Assembly: GCF_012844365.1 (NCBI RefSeq)
Contig: NZ_CP051626.1
Span: forward strand, 3,534,001 to 3,598,000
Length of the DNA: 64,000 nucleotides
Reading direction: 5' to 3'
Origin: Brevibacterium sp. 'Marine'
GTDB lineage: Bacteria; Actinomycetota; Actinomycetes; Actinomycetales; Brevibacteriaceae
The translations under genes and the position numbers were made by a program. Of this stretch, positions 58,967-64,000 are shown piece after piece. The first letter of the stretch is position 1. Each line of letters starts with the position of its first letter. The notes beneath the pieces are model-generated. The model was not told the origin of the DNA and made no database searches. It saw only the letters and a list, made by a program, of their open reading frames with translations.

Positions 58967-59827
58967 TCAGAACGGCGCAGCGCTCCCGCGTGGATCGACG
59001 TATTCCATACCAGACCAGTCGCTCGAGTTGATCGCCGAACCTTCGAAGCCGAAGGACGACTCCCACGACTCATCGTCGACGTCCTCGCCTGCCTCGAGCT
59101 CGAGGCCGTACGACCAAGGGCACATCTCGCGTCGAGGATTCGGCCGAAGCCGACGGCGCGAGATCTGCCAGACGATTCGCCGGATCTCGTGCTCCTCAAC
59201 ACCGAGGAAATCAGCGGCAGCGCCGATCAGTTCAAGCACATACTCGTCCGTGGCTATGGGGTACCACCCGACAATCTGATTGAAATAGCCCTTCACGCGG
59301 TAGTCGATATCGAAATGAGGGGAGCCGGCGATCATGAGCAGATTGCGCCACGAGAACCCCGATCTCTGACTGGGGAGCGCTCTCCAGGCCTTTGCCACCA
59401 CATTGGCATGCGGCCCGATACACGGTTCTTCTTTGACCGCGGCAAGCAGGTGCTCAACGGTGTCGATACCGTGATCAGCCATCACTCTAGTGGCGCGGTC
59501 GACCACCTCGGCCCTGAGCATGGCGCCCGGCTGCACGTTGGCGGGCTTGACGTTGCAGATCACCTCCCGCGCCCACACCTCGGGCCCGCCGGCCTCTGCA
59601 ATCGAATACCGCAGTGATTTCGCCCCATCGGATTCACCGTGCCGGGCGATATAGCGATCGGTGACGTTGTCGACCGCCGTCGGGTGCGACCCCGTCGAAT
59701 AGAGCGCGTCGAGAATGCACAGAGCGAGACTGCCCGGATAGCTGATTGATCGCGGCCTCCCTTGGTCATCGAGGAACTCTTCACAGCTCCACGCCAATTC
59801 TCTGATGCTGCTGGTCGTGATCTCCAT
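58967..59827 (-). CDS. Protein of unknown function, helical
   Basis: The 286-residue protein has no signal peptide or membrane helix. Segments such as SLRYSIAEAGGPEVWAREVICNV, VMADHGIDTVEHLLAAV and FSWRNLLMIAGSPHFDIDYRV suggest a helical fold; they recall helix-hairpin-helix DNA-repair proteins only vaguely. The C-terminal 50 residues are acidic and disordered. I do not recognise the family. It is convergent with qsuB and isolated by 259 bp from the next gene. Confidence 0.6.
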   Translation of the reverse strand: MEITTSSIRELAWSCEEFLDDQGRPRSISYPGSLALCILDALYSTGSHPTAVDNVTDRYIARHGESDGAKSLRYSIAEAGGPEVWAREVICNVKPANVQPGAMLRAEVVDRATRVMADHGIDTVEHLLAAVKEEPCIGPHANVVAKAWRALPSQRSGFSWRNLLMIAGSPHFDIDYRVKGYFNQIVGWYPIATDEYVLELIGAAADFLGVEEHEIRRIVWQISRRRLRPNPRREMCPWSYGLELEAGEDVDDESWESSFGFEGSAINSSDWSGMEYVDPRGSAAPF

Positions 59828-60086
59828 TGTTCTGACCTTCCGTCATGCATCGCACCCTGCGATGCGGCGCCCCTGACTCCGCTGTCGGAGGCATGATGAA
59901 ACACTATCCGGAGGCACTGACATACCTTGATCGGAGCAGAATAGAACGAATCATTCATATGAAATCGCAAGAGGTGCATTTGCTTGGACAACGTCGTGCC
60001 ACGCACCGTCTCACCAGGGGAAACCGCCACCCTCATAAGAGTCCCTCTGCCTTGGCACTCCTGACGGGCTCTGGCAAGGTGGAGCC

Positions 60087-60404
60087 ATGAGCACAGAAGA
60101 GATCATCATCGACGGCCCCCTGGCACGCGCCTCGCGGATCCTCTGCCAGGTGTCAGCCAAGCATGTGGCAGACAAGGCTGAGATCAAGAAGTCCGAACTC
60201 AAGGACTACGAAAAGGGAATCGCGGACCTCACCGCTGAGCAGGAGCGTCGTCTCATCCTCGCCCTCGAGGAGTACGGTGCACGGTTCATTCCCGACGGCG
60301 CAGAGGGTGGCTACGGCATCCGTCTGAAGTTCAGCCGCGCAAAAGTCCGCGCGATCGAACGCTGGGAAGACGAAGGCGGCACCCCCGGCTCCGATGACGT
60401 CTGA
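60087..60404 (+). CDS. Small XRE-like DNA-binding protein
   Basis: The 105-residue protein has a likely helix-turn-helix (about 12-60: LARASRILCQVSAKHVADKAEIKKSELKDYEKG, in parts). This is the layout of XRE domains, followed by LTAEQERRLILALEEYGARFIPDG and a basic stretch. It resembles small regulators and antitoxin-like proteins, but no toxin partner is adjacent. The 259-bp region before it is partly AT-rich. Confidence 0.6.
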   Translation: MSTEEIIIDGPLARASRILCQVSAKHVADKAEIKKSELKDYEKGIADLTAEQERRLILALEEYGARFIPDGAEGGYGIRLKFSRAKVRAIERWEDEGGTPGSDDV

Positions 60405-60453
60405 GCCCTCCGCGGAAAGACGCTGAGCAACCAGGCGTCGTCAGTGAAGATCC

Positions 60454-60513
60454 GGCGGCTGAGTCATCACAAGGGCGGCTGAGTCATCACAAGGGCGGCT
60501 GAGTCATCACAAG
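60454..60513. repeat. Three exact tandem copies of a 20-bp repeat
   Basis: GGCGGCTGAGTCATCACAAG is repeated at 60454-60473, 60474-60493 and 60494-60513 without differences, followed directly by a long hairpin. It sits between two convergent genes. Each unit holds a TGA and the near-palindrome TGAGTCA. Confidence 0.93.
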
Positions 60514-60514
60514 G

Positions 60515-60555
60515 CTGTGGCCTCGAATCCGCATTGAGCAGATTCGAGGCCACAG
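60515..60555. terminator. 15-bp perfect hairpin beyond gap
   Basis: CTGTGGCCTCGAATC (60515-60529) and GATTCGAGGCCACAG (60541-60555) pair perfectly around 11 nt. It probably terminates the minus-strand gap gene and the small plus-strand regulator gene. Confidence 0.75.
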
Positions 60556-60636
60556 GTGCATCCGTTGGCATCGAGGGACCACCTCGGTGCCGAAATGTCG
60601 CCGGCGTCGAACGCCGGGAAGCATCAGCGGAGAACG

Positions 60637-61632
60637 TCAGTTCTTGCCGATGAACTCGAGGTTGTCGACGACACGATTGGAGAAGCCCCACTCGTTGTCA
60701 TACCAGGCAACGACCTTGACGTGGTTGCCGACGACGCGGGTGAGCGCGGAGTCGAAGATCGACGAAGCGGGCTGACCGACGATATCGGAGGAGACGATGG
60801 GCTCGTCCTCGTACTCGAGGATGCCTTTGAGTTCGCCCTCCGAGGCCTTCTTGTAGGCGTCGAGCACCTCGTCGCGGGTGACCTCGCGGGACACGGTCGT
60901 GTTGATCTCGACGATCGAGCCGACCGGGACGGGAACGCGGATGGCGTCGCCGGACAGCTTTCCGTCGAGCTGCGGGAGGACGAGGCCGATGGCCTTGGCC
61001 GCACCCGTCGAAGTGGGGATGATGTTCTCGGCAGCGGCACGGGCACGACGGGGATCCTTGTGCGGGCCGTCCTGAACCATCTGGTCACCGGTGTAGGCGT
61101 GGACGGTGGTCATGAAGCCCTGCTCGATTCCGGCGAGGTCATCGAGGACCTTGGCCAGCGGAGCCAGGGCGTTCGTCGTGCACGAGGCGTTGGAGATGAC
61201 GGTGTGCTCGGGCTTGTACGCCTCGCTGTTCACACCATAGGCGAGGGTGACGTCGGCACCCTTCGAGGGAGCGGAGACGAGGACCTTCTTCGCGCCGGCG
61301 GTGATGTGGGCGTTGGCCTTGTCGGCCTTGGTGAAGCGGCCGGTCGATTCGAGGGCGATGTCGATGCCGAGCTCGCCCCAGGGCAGCTTGGCCGGATCCT
61401 TCTCGGCGAAGACCTTGACGGTCTTGCCGTCGATGACGAGGGAATCTTCGGTGGCCTCGACGTCGTGGTTGAAGCGTCCGAGGGTGGTGTCGAACTTCAG
61501 CAGCCGAGCGAGATCGTCGACGGCGCCGAGGTCGTTGATGGCCACGACCTCGAGCTCGCTGCCGCGCTCGATCAGGGCCCGCAGGGTGCTGCGTCCGATG
61601 CGACCGAAACCATTGATGGCGATGCGAGTCAA
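60637..61632 (-). CDS. gap: Glyceraldehyde-3-phosphate dehydrogenase, type I
   Basis: The 331-residue glycolytic enzyme oxidises glyceraldehyde-3-phosphate with NAD and phosphate. The NAD-binding start is IAINGFGRIGRSTLRAL. The catalytic Cys is in SNASCTTNALAPL, and the His follows in TTVHAYTGDQ. The C-terminal WYDNEWGFSNRVVD is intact. TTG at 61632 lies 5 nt after AAAAGGAG; a GTG at 61638 overlaps that signal and is less likely. No pgk or tpi gene follows, so this gap copy stands alone. Confidence 0.93.
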   Translation of the reverse strand: MTRIAINGFGRIGRSTLRALIERGSELEVVAINDLGAVDDLARLLKFDTTLGRFNHDVEATEDSLVIDGKTVKVFAEKDPAKLPWGELGIDIALESTGRFTKADKANAHITAGAKKVLVSAPSKGADVTLAYGVNSEAYKPEHTVISNASCTTNALAPLAKVLDDLAGIEQGFMTTVHAYTGDQMVQDGPHKDPRRARAAAENIIPTSTGAAKAIGLVLPQLDGKLSGDAIRVPVPVGSIVEINTTVSREVTRDEVLDAYKKASEGELKGILEYEDEPIVSSDIVGQPASSIFDSALTRVVGNHVKVVAWYDNEWGFSNRVVDNLEFIGKN

Positions 61633-61845
61633 TGTCACTCCTTTTACACGGGATTCGTCTTGATACCTCCATCATGGGCGATTTCCACAAACGTCAACAG
61701 TGGCCAGACAGTCAATCTGCGCAAGGTTCTCGCCAGTCGTATTGCCAGATGCCGAAAGTTTCTGGCCATGGCCGTTGACGTGTGATCCGGGTCGCTGAAA
61801 TGTACCGAAAAGCGCCCAGCCCTCTGCACCGGCATCAGCCTTTAC

Positions 61846-62943
61846 TCAGCCCTGAAAGGAGTGGCGGTAGTCGTTCGGTGAGGTCGAGAGGATGCGTTGG
61901 AAGTGCATCCGCAGATTCGCCCCCGTCCCGAGTCCCACCTGGTCAGCGATCTGCTCGATGCCCAGGTCGGAATTCTCCAGCAGCTCTCGGGCGACATCGA
62001 CTCGGGCCCTGAGAACCCACTGCATCGGGGTGTAGCCGGTGTCTTCGACGAAGCGACGGGAGAAGGTGCGCACGGAGACTCCGGCATTGGCGGCGAGATC
62101 GCGCAGGGTGATCTTCTCCCCGATGTGCTGCAGTGCCCATTCGCGGGTGTCGGCGAAGTCGTCGCCGAGAGGATCGGGCACGCTGCGCGGCACGTACTGT
62201 GCCTGGCCCGCGCTCCGGTAGGCGGCGGCGACCAGGCGTCGGGCGACCTGATTGGACAGGCCGACGCCGTGGTCGCTGCGGATGAGATGGAGGCACAGAT
62301 CGATCGCCGAGGCGGCTCCGGCCGAGGTCAGCAGCTGCCCCTCGTCGATGAATAGAACGTTCTCGTCGACCTTGATCGAGGGGAACCGTCGAGCAAGCTC
62401 TTTCGCCGTCGACCAGTGCGTGGTGGCGCGTCGCCCGACGAGCAGCCCCGTGCGCGCGAGGACGAACGTGCCGGTGGAGATCGCGGCGATCCGCGCGCCG
62501 CGCTCGAACGCCGAGAGCAGGGCCCCGATGACTGAAGCGGGTGGTTCCTCTGCCACGGCCGAGGTGGCACCGGGCAGGATGACCGTATCCGCGGTCTCCA
62601 ACGCTTCGAGACCTCGATCGACGGAATAGTCCAGCCCGTCCGATCCGGCCACTTTGCCTGCGGTGATGCCGCAGACCTCGACTTCATAGGGCCAGCTGCC
62701 CGCGGGCACGGTCGTCGTTCGTGCACCGGGGACGGCGGAAGCCGCCTCACCGCTCGGGTTCGGCTGGGAGCGGGGAGCCACCTCGGTGCGGGTGCGGTCG
62801 GTGGCGGCGTTCGACTCGCGGCCGAAGACCTGGACGGGGACGCCGAGATCCATAGCAGACACCCCGTCCAATGCCAGCACGAGGATGCGGTGCGGGCGGG
62901 AACGGGGTGCTCTGCGCGGAAGGGTGCGGGGGTCGTCAGTCAT
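61846..62943 (-). CDS. GlxA-type regulator: DJ-1/PfpI domain with AraC helix-turn-helix
   Basis: The protein has 365 residues. The N-terminal DJ-1/PfpI-like domain (about 18-210) begins ILVLALDGVSAMDLGVPVQVFG and has VILPGATSAV and ISTGTFVLARTGLLVGRRATTHW; the nucleophilic elbow holds Thr, not Cys, so it is a ligand-sensing and not an enzymatic copy. A 40-residue Pro/Ala/Ser-rich insertion (about 45-85) is unusual. The AraC pair of helix-turn-helices (about 250-360) includes ITLRDLAANAGVSVRTFSRRF and LGIEQIADQVGLGTGANLRMHF. Target and ligand unknown. Confidence 0.88.
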   Translation of the reverse strand: MTDDPRTLPRRAPRSRPHRILVLALDGVSAMDLGVPVQVFGRESNAATDRTRTEVAPRSQPNPSGEAASAVPGARTTTVPAGSWPYEVEVCGITAGKVAGSDGLDYSVDRGLEALETADTVILPGATSAVAEEPPASVIGALLSAFERGARIAAISTGTFVLARTGLLVGRRATTHWSTAKELARRFPSIKVDENVLFIDEGQLLTSAGAASAIDLCLHLIRSDHGVGLSNQVARRLVAAAYRSAGQAQYVPRSVPDPLGDDFADTREWALQHIGEKITLRDLAANAGVSVRTFSRRFVEDTGYTPMQWVLRARVDVARELLENSDLGIEQIADQVGLGTGANLRMHFQRILSTSPNDYRHSFQG

Positions 62944-62988
62944 GATCGCCTCTCAGTCTAGGCAATCGGGACTCGCCCCGGTGCGAAC

Positions 62989-63330
62989 TCAGTGCTCGTG
63001 GACCCCCGTGAGCTTGAAGCCCAGACGACCGTGGGCATATGCTCCACCGGCGCGGAGAGCCGAGGCGGTCCAGGCGGTCTCGGCCAGTTCGGTCTCTGTG
63101 GCACCGGCTTTGACGGCGGCATTCGAATGCGCATCGATGCAGTAGGCGCACTGGGTGGTCAAGCCGACGGCGTAGGCGATCAGTTCACGGTACTTCAGCG
63201 GAATCTCGCGGCCTTCTGCGGCGAAGACGGCGTTGTTGAACTCGCCGAAGGCCTTGAGAATGTCGGGAGTGGTCTCTTTGTAGGCCTTGTCGTACTTGCC
63301 GTCGGTCTCGCGGTCGAAGAAATCTGACAT
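62989..63330 (-). CDS. AhpD/carboxymuconolactone decarboxylase-like protein
   Basis: The 113-residue helical protein has the AhpD-type redox motif QCAYCIDAHSNAAVKAG (C-x-x-C followed by His). AGGAGG precedes the ATG at 63330. Small CMD/AhpD proteins of this size often act as peroxidase partners or remove reactive aldehydes or peroxides. It lies 45 nt downstream of nothing obvious; the upstream gene on this strand is the partial Ala/Pro-rich one. The GlxA-type regulator follows 45 nt later. Confidence 0.88.
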   Translation of the reverse strand: MSDFFDRETDGKYDKAYKETTPDILKAFGEFNNAVFAAEGREIPLKYRELIAYAVGLTTQCAYCIDAHSNAAVKAGATETELAETAWTASALRAGGAYAHGRLGFKLTGVHEH

Positions 63331-63506
63331 CGTGCTGCCTCCTGTGATCGGTGTCATTCCGATCCTCACGCTACCGATTTCGCTCCTCGGCTGCACGGGT
63401 TTCGCCCAATGATGACAACCGCTGTCTTCTGCGGGTGGATCCGTCTCGACTATCCGCGCGGTTGCGATGTGGGTCCGTCCGCAGGAGACACGCGAACCGC
63501 TCGGCC

Positions 63507-64000
63507 TCAGTAGAGCGTGTTCTGGCTGACGAGAGAAGCCGCCTGAGTTCCCGGCAGAGGCGGTTCCTGAGGTGCGGCTGAGGGAGGCGAGACATCAGGA
63601 GGTGCAATCGCAGGAGACGCTACTTCACTCAGCGGAGGCATGGGCCCTGCAGATGCAGGGTCTGCAGATGCTGGCGCTGCGGACGTCGGGTCGGCGGGAG
63701 CCGGAGCCACCGGTGCGGCCTCTGCCGGTGCGGGCAGGGTGTCTGCGGGGACCGATTCGACGGAATTCGCAGCCGCCTGCACCGCGTCGGCTGGTGACGC
63801 AGCCGCCGGAATCGACTCTGCGGCCAGCGCCTCGGCGCTCTCCGCTTCGGGACTGCCGATACTCGGGTCGACGGGCGCAGCAGCACTCGGCGCTGCTGGT
63901 GCGGTGCCCGGTGCAGCGTTTCGGGGAGCCGCCTCGGTGGGGGCAGGATCGGCAGGCGTCCGACCGGTAGTCGGGACCGCTTCGGCGATGGCTTCGAACA
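63507..64000 (-). CDS. C-terminal part of an Ala/Pro-rich protein (N-terminus beyond window)
   Basis: An open minus-strand frame enters at the right edge and ends at 63507. All of the roughly 164 visible residues are low-complexity, dominated by Ala, Pro, Ser, Glu and Asp, with no domain. It may be the disordered tail of a surface, cell-wall or polar protein. GTG codons inside the frame could be alternative starts, but nothing favours them. Function cannot be judged. Confidence 0.6.
   Translation of the reverse strand, partial: FEAIAEAVPTTGRTPADPAPTEAAPRNAAPGTAPAAPSAAAPVDPSIGSPEAESAEALAAESIPAAASPADAVQAAANSVESVPADTLPAPAEAAPVAPAPADPTSAAPASADPASAGPMPPLSEVASPAIAPPDVSPPSAAPQEPPLPGTQAASLVSQNTLY

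Noticed and set aside
60454-60513. A minimal CRISPR array
   Set aside because: The three 20-bp units are directly adjacent with no spacers, and no cas gene is present.

Overview
The window is high-GC (roughly 65% by eye), densely coded actinobacterial DNA. A mycothiol synthase, a GlnR-type regulator beside mshD, an HxlR/XRE/GntR/IclR regulator repertoire and many GTG/TTG starts point to Micrococcales. Brevibacterium is my best guess from overall gene style, but this is an inference. I see no rRNA, CRISPR array, IS element, prophage or integrase. The only RNA gene found is a tRNA-Lys(UUU).

Layout. 0-5.4 kb: a sensor kinase cut by the left edge, gabT, a ygfZ-nitrobindin pair with a 38-residue membrane protein, and a membrane protein. 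5.5-18.8 kb: a phosphate-centred block on the plus strand (glnR-like, mshD, ppk, a Nudix/phosphatase fusion, then pstS-pstC-pstA-pstB), followed by an HxlR regulator facing a RibD-like reductase, a DUF4383 protein, and a convergent Pit transporter with its DUF47 partner. 19-31.5 kb: mixed single genes, including two conserved unknowns, tRNA-Lys, a lipoprotein, RDD protein, O-methyltransferase, XRE regulator with divergent aldo/keto reductase, LD-carboxypeptidase, PspC, acetyltransferases, a flavin monooxygenase and a membrane GT2. 31.5-38.7 kb: a minus-strand muropeptide-sugar recycling locus (gntP-like permease, GntR regulator, anmK, SSS symporter, murQ, sugar kinase). 38.8-40.5 kb: a pterin dehydratase-VOC fusion and an aldo/keto reductase.

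40.6-51.6 kb: nine minus-strand genes. An Asp-tailed membrane protein, histidine kinase and response regulator come first. They are followed by a tightly overlapping six-gene operon: a COG4671-like glycosyltransferase, two GT4 glycosyltransferases, an ABC exporter and two APH-fold kinases. Two 11-bp-spaced TTAAGATG repeats lie just upstream of that operon, which suggests that the adjacent two-component system controls it. This is the least familiar system in the window. 51.7-53.3 kb: a DedA protein and a lower-GC patch with a small secreted ORFan. 53.3-58.9 kb: a quinate/shikimate catabolic locus (shikimate dehydrogenase, type II dehydroquinase and IclR regulator, divergent from an MHS transporter and a QsuB-type dehydroshikimate dehydratase). 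59-64 kb: two unknowns, GAPDH, a GlxA-type regulator, an AhpD-like protein and the Ala/Pro-rich end of a protein cut by the right edge.

Two sequence-level features run through the window. The 9-mer CCGCCTCGG (or CCGAGGCGG) occurs about 40 times, in genes and in gaps. Gene ends are often marked by long near-perfect hairpins, mostly without a T-tract.
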